A stretch of DNA of 64,000 nucleotides from Blattamonas nauphoetae (lineage: Eukaryota > Preaxostyla > Oxymonadida). Shown piece by piece: positions 10,899 through 20,727 of the stretch. Where the stretch lies: NCBI GenBank assembly GCA_033064195.1, contig JARBJD010000067.1, positions 186,001 through 250,000 of the forward strand. The letters run 5' to 3'. Position numbers and translations under genes: made by a program. Every line of letters begins with the position of its first letter. Position 1 is the first letter of the stretch. The notes beneath the pieces are model-generated. The model made no database searches. It was not told where the DNA came from and saw nothing but the letters and a program-made list of their open reading frames with translations.

Positions 10899-11125
10899 CT
10901 GTGCCAAGGAAACAATATAAATAGAATGATGGAGAGAAAGAGAACGAGGAAGAACGAAAATGAACAATGATGGATTGTGTGCGAATAAAACATAAATAAT
11001 CAGAGAACGATCAAAAGAAAGTGTTAATAGGATGGGAAAGGGATGAATACTTTTCGAAATATGGGAGAGAACTGCATTCACCAATGATATCTTCGTCGTT
11101 TCATCAGCACGTCTATATTGATCTA
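10899..11125. other. Upstream region, probable first exon or promoter of the ARM/SPRY gene
   Basis: Contains a TATAAATA-like string near 10915-10923 on the plus strand and an ATG-led minus-strand frame near 11070. I could not place a first exon in phase. The stretch ends at the TA target of the pogo-like element. Confidence 0.3.
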
Positions 11126-12346
11126 CAGTCAGTCGGACTGTTGAGTAATTTGTAACCGGTCATGTCATTGTCGAAACTGTAGAATTCTTGTTTTCTTCGA
11201 AAATGAAAAAAGTACCAGACCTTAGGTAGTCTCGTGTATCACACTTCCACATCCTGTCAAAATTGATGGTCAGCTTTCCTAGAAACGATTCATTCACGTA
11301 TGCTGATCAGATTGTTCGACTGTCGTGGTCATCGAATGCTGACGGGATAAAGAAACTAATCGAACTGGAAAAAACTTCGATACATGGAACGATCCCAAGA
11401 CAACTCATCGCAAATATAGTGGGTTGTACACCATCGCAAGTCTCCCAAATTCGACACGGCTCTTACTACGTTCCAGTAGAGGAAAAGAAAAACAGCATAC
11501 TATCACGAAAGCAGAAAGAAGAATTACTAAATTTGATCAAGGAGGACAGTTTGAGAGGCCAGCCATGGATCCCATCTCAAATATTTGATTGGGTTTCCGA
11601 AAAAACCAATCGAACGGACATCAACCGAACTTTCCCATATGACTTTGTTCGGTTGAATTCGAAGGAGATCGCTCTTCATTCCACTGCTCCGATGACTTCT
11701 TCAAGAACGGCTGTAAGAATTCAAGACATCGACGAATATTTGACACACCTCGAATCACTCATCAAAACGGTTCATCCACTTCTGTTCATCAACGCCGATG
11801 AGGTCGGCTATCAGCCTAAACAAGACTCGATTGGTCATTGCGTGGTTGGTGCTGTCGAACTTTCTGCGAAACCTCTTCATTTTCCAGTTCCGCAAACTGT
11901 CCCCCGTTTCTCTGCGATGGCCGCGATCTCCCTTCATGGAAAAGCACTCCCCCTTCACTGTGTGTTGCGTGCTCCCATGGACGAGAAGGACTTAGAAAAG
12001 ATGGGAATAATGGATGAGGACCAAATGGTGGTTGAGGAAAATGAGAAAGGAGGATTTACACAGGAGAAATTTGATAGTTGGTTGGAGAATGTTCTCCTTG
12101 ACTACGTGACCGAACAGCGAACCATACTACGAAAGCCGAAAGCACCAGCTGTTCTCCTTGTGGACAACTCCAGTGTCCATCTTGGAGAAGCGGCTGAGCT
12201 GACTCTCTCAAATGCTGGTATCGCCCTCTACACACTCCCACCGAATGCCACGCACTATCTACAGCCACTAGACTGCGTGACATTCGGTATCATGAAACGA
12301 CAACTCTCACGTCTCAAATACGACGACAACTCGTCATCAATTGGTC

Positions 12347-12683
12347 GGGCTGCCTCAATTTGAAGTTGGTTTTCTCGAGTGCAGTTGGTTTTCTGAACTG
12401 CAGTTGGTTTTCTGAACGACCGTTGGTTTTCTGAACGACCGTTGGAAATCTGCAAAAAAAGTTGGTTTTTTTAAACCTTATCGGTGTGGATGTTTGATCA
12501 AAAAAAAATTGTACAAATGGACGAGTTGGTAGATACAAAGACTTCCACTGTTGGGTCCCAGGTTCGAATCCCGGGATCTCCAACTTTTTTCTTAACAGGA
12601 TTTTTCTGACATGATCATTCATATTTTTGTGAAATTATTGCAGTATTCATGATCGGATGAGTAATGTTCGACAATTGGATTGA
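12347..12683 (+). repeat. Left inverted end of the Pack-MULE-like element
   Basis: From the outside inward: a short AT-rich tip, then about five tandem units of 18-20 bp built on GTTGGTTTTCTGAACGACC (roughly 12364-12455), a poly-A and AAAGTTGG tract, a tRNA-like unit (12511-12590), and about 90 bp of unique sequence ending near ACAATTGGATTGA. The whole block recurs inverted at 19983-20336 with very few mismatches. Confidence 0.85.
12511..12590 (+). ncRNA. tRNA-Gly(UCC)-like Pol III unit in the left end
   Basis: TGGACGAGTTGG (12518-12529) fits the Pol III A box and GGTTCGAATCC (12561-12571) is a perfect B box. A run of six T (12585-12590) follows, a normal Pol III terminator. An anticodon-like loop CTTCCAC would place UCC (Gly). 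The T arm and the 3' acceptor strand look tRNA-like, but the 5' acceptor strand (GTACAAA) does not pair with GATCTCC and the D stem does not form, so this is not a functional tRNA. It may still be transcribed. Confidence 0.55.
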
Positions 12684-13212
12684 ATTGGCCTTTTTTTGAA
12701 TCGGATCATCCCACTTTCTCTTTAACTCTCCTCTCTCTGGTGTATACCGCCCTTTCAACAGGATATATTCTGTACCAACAATCACAAAAATGAATCATGA
12801 GATGATACAATGAAACAGAGCAAGAATGGAGTTGTGCAAATCGACGCGATTATCTTTCACCGAAACAGGTGCCATTTCAGTAATCCCTGTCCCAAAACCA
12901 ACAGAGTCCCAAGGATATTCCTCCATTTCAGCCAACTGCAATCTCACACCGCCTCCCCTTCCTTCTCAACCATACGTTAACCGTCAGATCCACGACTGGC
13001 ATCGAGAGAACGCAACACCAGCAAACAAAGCGGAGACAAGGCAACTGGCTAACCACGTGTGCACCTCACTTTGTCTTCCAGCAGGGGCATATCAAGAAGA
13101 GACCGAAGGGAATGAATCCGATCTTTTCCACTCCCTCTTCTCGTACAGACCCAGCTCCCTTCCCACACAGAATCTCTTTTAATCGCATCTTTCCCAACCG
13201 GACACGAGAGAT
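12684..13212. other. Interior spacer of the Pack-MULE-like element
   Basis: Holds a plus-strand frame (12826-13182) with a low-complexity composition and no recognisable domain, perhaps the degraded start of the ARM-like piece that follows. No other structure seen. Confidence 0.3.
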
Positions 13213-14224
13213 TTGCCGCAACCATTCTTCACAGTCAACCTGTCTCGAATCACCAACATCTCTGATGCATCTCCAGTCTTTCTCTCACTTGTGACACTTG
13301 TGAAAGAAGGAGCCGTCTTTGGAAAGTCTGAAACCAGAAAGGCCTGCCGATTGCTGGACAAACTTGCACCTGGGCCCAAGAAACTGTTCACTTGCGGCGA
13401 GATTCTGTTTGACCTCGTCCCATCACCGAATCGAACCTGTCGACTGTTCACAGAAGCAATGGTCTCCCTTTTATCCTGTAGCAATGAAACAATATCATTT
13501 TCAGCACTTTCATTTCTGGATACAACACTAGAAATGGCCGACACTCGTGACCGACTCAAACTTGTGGAAGCCGAATTCTTCTGACTCCTCCGCTTTCATT
13601 CTGCGAGCAAGAGAATCATCTGAAGCCTCAACACATGATTCTTCTCGTGAGAATCATTGTTCGCTGTCTCTCTCAACTCGGCGACTCCATCTATTTTAGG
13701 GACTTTTCTGTGATTCCAGAACAACTTCAGTTCTTCCACATCATCTTTTCGGATCTCCTTGTTCCACTTGAGGGTTTTCTGAGATTCATCTGTCGTCACT
13801 ACTCCATATTCGACATCCACAATCCGACATCCAGCATTATGACTCTGCTTCTGGAGCCAATGCGATGCGCTCTTTCTACGAAGAAATTCACTCTTTCATG
13901 CTGCCCCCCCTCTCTGTCGCCATCATAAATTGCTTCATTCACTTCACCACCGTTGAAATGATCGATCAAGGCCTGTCGTACCTGAGATGGACTCTGTTGA
14001 TGTGGAAGGACGCAAAACCCGAAGTGCAAAGGAGAAGCAAGGACATCATGGCCAGCTTGCGAGAGGAAGGTCTTGATGACTCTTTGGAGTTGGAAACAAC
14101 ATTCTCCTTTTTGCACACGAAACCACAGCGAATTTATTTCGGATCACTCGATGTGATGACATGGTTGGGTATGAATACACTGACAACTCAAATGCTCATT
14201 TTGGGGTCTCCACTGGCACAATAA
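13213..14224 (+). pseudogene. Captured ARM-like gene piece
   Basis: A frame at 13213-13584 reads as the N-terminal repeats of the window's ARM-like family: a LVTLVKEG helix, KACRLLDKLAP, LLSCSNETISF and an ending RLKLVEAEFF. After a stop, matching sequence resumes at about 13635-13850 (IIVRCLSQLGDS, PLEGFLRFICRH) and again in another frame at 13865-14224 (EMIDQGLSYL, SLREEGLDDSLE). The last motif also occurs at the end of the gene at 24135-28015 (REEGLDDRIE). The piece has at least one in-frame stop (near 13582) and a frame change (near 13820-13870) and lacks a plausible end, so it is a decayed copy carried by the element. Confidence 0.6.
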
Positions 14225-15103
14225 CGAATCGACACTGAATCGCACTCGATTTGAAGAAAACTTAGTCCCTGACTGCCCCCACTATTTTCTCAACAGATGA
14301 GACAAAACCAAAAGAAACCCATTTCTTGCAAAGAACGCCGAACGAGGTCTCATCGAACAGCAGATGGTTGTTAATGTGAACTTGTAGAAAGATCCGTGCA
14401 GACAGGAACAACTCGATCTGGAACAACAATTTGTTCTTCCGTGAACATATTTTGCGACGCAGCTGAAGTTTGAAGCGGAGATCAAGAATGCTGAAGCCAT
14501 CCAATTCTCGTCATTCTCTGCTGCCATCCCCAGATTGGTTGGACGGTTGAAACGCACTCGATTCAAATGATAAGGATTTCATTGTTTGCTGGAACCAGAT
14601 AGTAAGTCATCCCCAACTCCTGTGCTGCACAAATCCAGTTTGTTTTTGAACACTTCACCAACCAATATTTCGGAAACAAGACAATATCACGTCTTCAATT
14701 CATTCAGTGCATGTCACAAGCAATCAAGAAAACAAAATATTCGCGAAAATAGGCTCAGAAACTGGTAAAGAATGGGTAAAACGATAATAGCCTCAGATCC
14801 CCTCCCCCGAATCTCTATCGTCTCATGTACAGGCAAGAAAGGGCAGGACGCACAGAGAAAGACACTGCCAGAACAGAAAGCTACAGCGAGATTCAGCGCA
14901 GAACAGGACAGCCAAATGATGACGAGCTTCGAAGCAGAACAGAACGCGGAGGAAGAAAGAGGATGGGACACGAACCAAAAGAAAGGGAACGGACCACGAC
15001 GGCAGATCCACCCAATCCGATCGGAGAAACAATCAGAAATGGCGCTTCTGCCTCGCAGCCACAGCCTTCCCCTTCGCGACGGATGTTGTCGGTGTTATCT
15101 TCT
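14225..15103. other. Interior stretch without a convincing gene
   Basis: The plus strand at 14300-14570 reads as a charged, Glu/Gln-rich helix broken by stops, possibly a decayed coiled-coil piece. A longer plus-strand frame from 14772 has odd composition and lies antisense to the Ser/Pro-rich frame at 15104-15730; I favour neither strongly. Confidence 0.3.
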
Positions 15104-15730
15104 TCACACTCGCAGAATGCACACTTTCGTGTTATGGGAAGAGGGGGAGGGTGTGGGAGGGGTAGTGGGGAGCGAGACCAACTTTGGGGCTGGCTTCGAG
15201 TGTTGCGGCGAGCGCATCCCATTCCCGCGCGAGAACCGGTGCATCGTCACAAGAACAGGACTCGGTGGCTCGTTCAAGTTCGCGTGGTCCTTCGGAGGCG
15301 AAAGGGGGTTTGTGAGTGTGGGCGACGAGGGGCGAGAGCGGTCTGTGTTGCTGTCCGCTGCCGACGGAGGGGTGTGCGGTGTGGGCGAGAAGAGCGGCAG
15401 GAAGTGCTGGTCTGTGTACAATGAGAGCGGGGTGGGGTTCAGTTCAATCACCGACTCGCTTTCTTCGTTCGTCGCGCACGTCGGCGAATCAACACGCGAC
15501 GAGGAGGCCAGCGAATCCAGTGACGCTGCGGACGAGACTTGTGAGAGTGTGGGCGGCCGGGCATGCCGTTCGGGAGTGGTGCCCGGCCGATCCTTGCCGT
15601 CGGAGGGCGTTTTGTTCGATTGTCCGAAGAGCTGACAGTTTCGGTTTCCAGCTTCCATCAATTCCAGAATCGTCGCATGCCCCAACAATTGTGCGGGCAC
15701 ATTCTGAACATTAATCTGCGGCACGTCCAA
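15104..15730 (-). CDS. Ser/Pro-rich open frame, function unknown
   Basis: A 208-codon minus-strand frame from an ATG at 15730. It is rich in Ser, Pro and Thr with phospho-site-like SPP and TPP clusters and no hydrophobic core, so it would be disordered. The DNA is noticeably more G+C rich (15.0-16.0 kb) than its surroundings, which suggests separate origin. It may be the C-terminal region of the phosphatase-like gene just upstream (15763-16599) in another frame. Could be a captured fragment rather than a working gene. Confidence 0.33.
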   Translation of the reverse strand: MDVPQINVQNVPAQLLGHATILELMEAGNRNCQLFGQSNKTPSDGKDRPGTTPERHARPPTLSQVSSAASLDSLASSSRVDSPTCATNEESESVIELNPTPLSLYTDQHFLPLFSPTPHTPPSAADSNTDRSRPSSPTLTNPLSPPKDHANLNEPPSPVLVTMHRFSRGNGMRSPQHSKPAPKLVSLPTTPPTPSPSSHNTKVCILRV

Positions 15731-15762
15731 TCCGAGTGGAGTGTAGCTTCGGCAAGCGCTGG

Positions 15763-16599
15763 TCAGCGGCGGGCGACACGCGAAAGAAGCGGGCTCGTTT
15801 TCGCCAACTTCAGCGGCATTCGGTGTCTCCTCGCATCGCCGGACTGCAGAATCGATCCCGCTGGCTCCGTCCCGCTTGTCGGTTCACTCGTCTGCGGTCG
15901 TTTCGTCGACGAGCTCGATTTCGGTTTCACGACACACGGCGCCAGTGAGCAGGGGAACTTCACTTTCGGAGCAGTACGCACACTCGGCGCAGACTGAGCC
16001 AGTCGCACTGCCTGGTTGAACGACGTGTTGTGCAGAGTGAACGATTCCTGCAAAAGACGAGGCGTTTGCACAAGACGATTAATCACTCCAGCATGCTTCC
16101 TCAACCCCGAAACGAACGATCCCTTCATCCGAGTCCGCCGGCTCAGCGACGTCACTTCCATCGCAAGCTCCACTCACCAACTGTAGCGCTGAATCAGAAA
16201 AATCGACTCAATCAGCATCACGCGGTTGTGCCCTTGAGGTGAATGAACCAGGATCACCCCGTCACCATCAAGTGCTTTGTCAAGAAAGCTGCACACACGG
16301 CTCACATGTTTCGCTGGCGATGCCAAGAATGTCGTTCCAGTTCCACAGATCACCACATGAGTGATTCGTTGCGTGTTCAGATACTGGCGAACGAGGAGAA
16401 TGACGGCGAGAAGAAAACGAACAGCAATCGAAGAAGCGGCATCCTCATTCACCAAAAACAATTGAGGCATCAGCTTAGACACAGGCGTGGGTGGAGTACG
16501 TCGGCTAATCACATTGACTGTGACGTGCATGTTGTGATAGTTGCTGTTCCAGTGAGGATGAACTGTGTCTGAAAGAGTGCGCGATGGAGAGTACGCCAA
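15763..16599 (-). pseudogene. Dual-specificity phosphatase-like piece with Cys-to-Ser in the active site
   Basis: Residues encoded by 16599-16174 follow the dual-specificity phosphatase plan: YLNTQRITHVVICGTG (the strand before the acid loop), a helix VCSFLDKAL, then VILVHSPQGHNR where the signature is HC-x5-R. The catalytic Cys is Ser, so the protein would be inactive. The same frame continues past a TGA (16171-16173) to 15763 with a basic tail. Neighbours are also decayed gene pieces within the same transposable element, so I read it as a captured, non-functional copy; a deliberate pseudophosphatase is a less likely alternative. Confidence 0.52.
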
Positions 16600-16877
16600 A
16601 AGTTGTCTCGGAGGTTGTTGAGCAGGATGTGTATGTGCAGGCGGTGACTGTCACATCGAAAGATGGGCCTGAAGCTGACATTTTTGACAGACTTCCTTGA
16701 CATCGAGTGTGAGATGAGGAGTGATGAGTAGTCGTAGGCGGAGATGAAAATCCATTCTCCAGATCGTCCGCTCGAACACTGACAGATTTTATCGAATTTT
16801 GAGTCGATGACAAGACTTGAAGGTGGGAATTTGGATGGACATGAAATCGAGATCCCTCTGCCGTCATGTGTGGAGGA

Positions 16878-18170
16878 TCACGTGGAGAACGAGCATTCTC
16901 TGATGATGGGAAGATGGTCAGAGAGGCAGTGGGGGGAGATCAGAGATCCGACAGACGCGGATGACAGGGTCGATGGAAGAACGACGATCAGTTTGGAGAA
17001 TGCCAGATCATCCACACACATTGACGTTCGTGGCAGCAAAGAGGTCAGTTGTGAGGCTGTGAGTCCGCTGGGGTCCAGGAACAGCGCCGCTCCATTCGCG
17101 GTAGCTGAACTGTCAGAAAATATTGTCGAGGTGATGGAGAGTTGTCCGCCTGTGACTGACCGAGAGAGCTCCTCCATTTGCAGCTGAACACGGCGCGAAG
17201 ATCGAACTGGCAATGGTTTCTACCTCATCAGTGCCGATTGTTCCACTCAGGGCTTAGCCCGACCCAATCGAGACGAGAGAGGTGAACGAGCAGCTTGACA
17301 TGGCCATGAATCCATTTTGGTCAATGTTAGTGTCTCGCTTGTTTCAGTGAAGGCAGAGTCCACAGACAGTGTGATTGTGCGGCAAGTCGCGTCAGAGTTG
17401 ACAGTGACGGTGATGCTCAACTGACCCGCCGCGGTGGTGGCTGTTTTAGATCTTGAAACACATTGACATAAACGACTGAAAGAGACACGGATTCAGTTAG
17501 TGTGGCATCGATGAGAGATGAGCTCGTTGACCCACAATCGGTGAAGGGAGAGGAAGAGAACGACACTGTTCCAGTTGACTTTGTGATCGAGAAAAGGGTG
17601 GTTGTTGACGTCAGATCGTTGATGATCGTCGTTGTGAAAGTTACATTGCCTATGGACGTGACGGCGAAGAGAGAAGAATGTGCGGTTGGACTGAGCGAGG
17701 CAAGCGTGTATGAAGAGATGGAGAGTGTTGCTGTTGATATGTGGGAGAGTATTGGTGAAACAGTGCAAGTCGTGAACGAGCACAGTCTTTTCTTGTTCAA
17801 AGAAAGCGAGATTTTGCCTTCCTGTGAACATCTGAGCCATATCACGGCGCGGACGTCCTCGCCAAAGTGGAGGAAATGATCGATGCAGTGGACGTCGAAA
17901 TCGTAAGCCCAGCCATCGCCTCCTGACACTCACACCATCTTGTTCGACAGGATGTCGCTGTTCTTCCAGAGTTGATTGATGATGTCAAGATCATCGTAGT
18001 AGTCGACGAGGGATTGGAAATCAGCAGCAACCTTCTCAGCTCGTTCGCCAGCCTTCTCGCCGTCTGATCCTTCTTCCCGCGTGTTGGCGACTTCGACTGA
18101 ATTTGTGTCGGTGCCACATTCATCGGATATGTCGGAATCGACAAATAGAAACGCCAGTTGTGGACAGCAT
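16878..18170 (-). pseudogene. Captured beta-helix surface-protein pieces
   Basis: Two minus-strand frames (17929-17417 and 17213-16878) have the Ser/Thr-rich strand pattern of the beta-helix region in the receptor at 2204-8134, for example GGQLSITSTIFSDSSATANG and FSSSPFTDCGSTSSSLID. Upstream, the frame switches near 17930 within sequence that still reads as protein-like. Several frame changes and missing ends mark it as a decayed fragment carried in the Pack-MULE-like element, antisense to the ARM-like piece. Confidence 0.5.
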
Positions 18171-18484
18171 CGGCTGATCCTGTCTACTCCATCAGAATGC
18201 GAGGGTCAGTCTCGTAATGCGGGAACCACACAATGTGTGCGTTGAGGGCAACTTGATGGGAGTTGGAGGACATGGGAAGAAAGTAGGAAGTGGAAGATTG
18301 GGGTTTGTAGAAGGAGGGTTGGGTGAAGTGGTGGATGTCTTCCTGTGGGTATCTTTGGTGCGAGATTGGCTCGGATTGATGTGTTGTTTCTGACTGTTTT
18401 TGATTGGTGTATGTGGGAGGCAGTGCGAAAGAACCAGAAAAATCTCGTTCGGTTAGCTGGTTGGCGCGAGATGTGGCATATTCT

Positions 18485-19273
18485 TCATCGAATGGCTGAT
18501 TCTCTGATTGTTGCAGTGGACGACGATATGACTGGGAATTCTACGTGACAATGGCAGCAGACGATTGTTGTGGAAACTGTGGGTTGATGTGCTGTTGCTG
18601 TTGGTTCACAAAACCCTCCCTGTTTGAGAGGGAGTCGGGCTTCTGTTTGGCATACCGCTTTGCCTGTAAACGGACAGTGCTGTGCTCGTTCTGAGAAAGG
18701 AAGGGAGAGAAGTACTTTGTTGATCTGGGAGGTAATAACAACTCGTCCAGAATCGACAAGCGGGTTCTGGACATCGTTGACCTTGTCTGGAGGGTGTTCG
18801 TGTTTGTTTCGATTCTCAAGGGCTTTAACATGAGAATGGAGGGGATACGTCATAACATCGTCTGAGTAGAGAGGTGGGAGTCGAGTATCTTCCGCTTGCT
18901 CCTGTTGTGAGTGCATCAGAGATCTGATGGTCATCGGGAACTCCTGACTGGGCACATCTGCTTGGACATCTTCAAAAACAAGCACTTGTTGATTGTATGT
19001 CGGTTGCTGCTGACGAGGAGGGTATTGATGGGCGAGAGATTCCACGATGATGGGATAGAACTCGTCCGAGTTGTAATTCTGGTCCCTCATCGAAGGATGC
19101 TGCCAATAGTGCATGTGGCGAGGTCGAGGACGCCCAGACATTCCCATTTGTGTTGAGGGAGTCTTTTCAATGTCATCACCTGGCTGTTGGGGAAGACGTC
19201 GACGATGCTGTCGGGGTGACGTTCTTGACGATGCAAATGGGGATTGAGAATCGTCCCCCTCGACACCATCCAT
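18485..19273 (-). pseudogene. Gln-rich open frame, function unknown
   Basis: A 262-codon minus-strand frame, Gln/Pro/His-rich (for example PPRQQQPTYNQQVLVFED) with no domain I recognise. Near 18800 an overlapping frame (18831-18541) takes over with better protein-like composition (ILDELLLPPRS, then a QQQQ run), which suggests a frame shift in an older gene. Probably another captured piece; a native short gene is possible. Confidence 0.33.
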
Positions 19274-19982
19274 AAGGTCGTCATGGGGAAGGGATTTAAA
19301 TTGAGTTCAAAGTTTGTCGGCTTGACAGGGACATAGATGAATCCATTCCGTTCGATCGGAAGAGGATAGTTATGTGTCGTGTGATCTCGACCGTATTCAG
19401 GAAAGATATCGAGGAATGGAGGATTTCGAGTCGTTTGGTTATGTTAGTTAATACAGTGTCGCATTTGCATCAGAATACAACGAGTTTTTCATCATCTTTT
19501 GATTTGTTGTGTGGATGAAAGGTATGCCATATTTGCATGCACAGAGGAGAGATTATCTGATTCAGAAACCTGAATTGATTGATGAGACTTCGCTATTGAT
19601 TATTGTTGAGGATCTGATTGACAATCCAATGTGGACACAGTTAGTAGGCATGGATTTCGCTGGAAAATGACAAGGGACCCACATTTCTCGAGAGTGATCT
19701 AGGCCTGAGTGAAGATGAGTCGATGTCGAGTGTTTTTAACTCTTCTTTGAGTGTCCATTCTTCCTGTTCAATTCACGGTTCCATTTTTCATCATGATCCA
19801 ATCGCTCAGGAGGGGTCATCAAACAGTGAGATTCAGCATGTGTCATGGCTTGCCCAAGCATTCGAAAGGATGGGAAAGCCCTTCACCGTGTCCCTCAATC
19901 GTATCTGAGCGATGAGAGGATGAGATTGTTAAAACACAATCAGAGATAGAGGCCTTTCTGACCGTCCAATCTTTCCAGACTC
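19274..19982. other. Interior stretch before the right inverted end
   Basis: Only short frames (for example 19723-19908 plus, Ser-rich). No repeats or domains seen. Confidence 0.4.
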
Positions 19983-20336
19983 TCAATCCAATTGTCGAAC
20001 ATTACTCATCCGATCATGAATACTGCAATAATTTCACAAAAATATGAATGATCATGTCAGAAAAATCCTGTTAAGAAAAAAGTTGGAGATCCCGGGATTC
20101 GAACCTGGGACCCAACAGTGGAAGTCTTTGTATCTACCAACTCGTCCATTTGTACAATTTGTTTTTGATCAAACATCCACACCGATAAGGTTTAAAAAAA
20201 CCAACTTTTTTTGCAGATTTCCAACGGTCGTTCAGATTTCCAACGGTCGTTCAGAAAACCAACGGTCGTTCAGAAAACCAACTGCAGTTCAGAAAACCAA
20301 CTGCACTCGAGAAAACCAACTTTAAATTGAGATGAC
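19983..20336 (-). repeat. Right inverted end of the Pack-MULE-like element
   Basis: Reverse complement of 12347-12683 with very few differences. It has one extra tandem unit of about 20 bp (six rather than five, roughly 20214-20330), so unit number varies between the ends, as in terminal arrays that bind a transposase. Confidence 0.85.
20076..20155 (-). ncRNA. tRNA-Gly(UCC)-like Pol III unit in the right end
   Basis: Mirror copy of the unit at 12511-12590, with the same A box (20137-20148), B box and terminator run (20076-20081), pointing inward. Only a change in the A-run upstream separates the two copies. As in the left copy, the 5' acceptor strand and D stem do not pair. Confidence 0.55.
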
Positions 20337-20348
20337 CAATTGGTCGTT

Positions 20349-20727
20349 CTGTCAGCGAGACAATTGGTTTTTGGTTCTTTTGGTTTTTTCAAAGGGTCGG
20401 ATCAGAGCTGTTTTCATGAAATGTGTCAATACGATTCAATAAAGACAACGAGGCTCAATAAATCGTAATAAAAACACAATTGATGTGTTGTTTCAATGGA
20501 ATAGCTCACTGGAAAAGGCTCAACCAACGGTCAACCAAACGGTGGTTCTTCAATTCATGCCTTTTCGTGGAAGGAGGTTCGTTTCAATTTGTGATTATGT
20601 GTTATTGAGTGTTCATTTTTGTCAAAGCAACGATAAAAGAGGAAAAGGATCACATTGGGTTGAAATGATACAGATCCGACCCTTTGAAAAAAGTGAGAGA
20701 ACCAACAACCAATTGGCTCGCTGACAG
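20349..20727. mobile_element. 379-bp MITE in the pogo transposase gene
   Basis: Ends are inverted repeats of about 50-60 bp (CTGTCAGCGAGACAATTGG against CTGTCAGCGAGCCAATTGG, continuing to TCAAAGGGTCGGATC). A TT flanks both ends (20347-20348, 20728-20729). Leaving out the MITE and one TT restores the transposase frame, which supports a 2-bp duplication. The interior is non-coding. Family not assigned. Confidence 0.65.

Larger units (their letters stand above)
12347..20336. mobile_element. 7,990-bp Pack-MULE-like element carrying host gene pieces
   Basis: Near-identical inverted ends of about 340-354 bp (12347-12683 and 19983-20336) are flanked by the 9-bp direct repeat CAATTGGTC (12338-12346, 20337-20345), which lies in the pogo transposase gene. 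Long inverted ends plus a 9-bp duplication are the hallmarks of Mutator-like elements. The two outermost 15 bp match imperfectly. No MULE transposase was recognised inside; the interior instead holds pieces of several host-like genes in both orientations (ARM-like, dual-specificity phosphatase-like, beta-helix surface protein-like, a Gln-rich frame). That makes it non-autonomous and Pack-MULE-like. The few differences between its ends suggest a fairly recent insertion. Confidence 0.72.

Noticed and set aside
12511-12590. A functional tRNA-Gly gene
   Set aside because: The 5' acceptor strand and the D stem do not pair; only the 3' half and the promoter boxes are tRNA-like.
12314-12622. Minus-strand frame with EIPGFEPGTQQWKS, and its twin at 20044-20325
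   Set aside because: It is the antisense translation of the tRNA-like unit in the inverted ends, a well-known false protein.
14772-15635. A 287-codon plus-strand gene
   Set aside because: Composition is erratic, it overlaps a more protein-like minus-strand frame, and G+C-rich DNA yields long chance frames.
20334-20345. The 12-bp palindrome GACCAATTGGTC as a regulatory site
   Set aside because: It is explained by the right target duplication CAATTGGTC next to the element's last bases.
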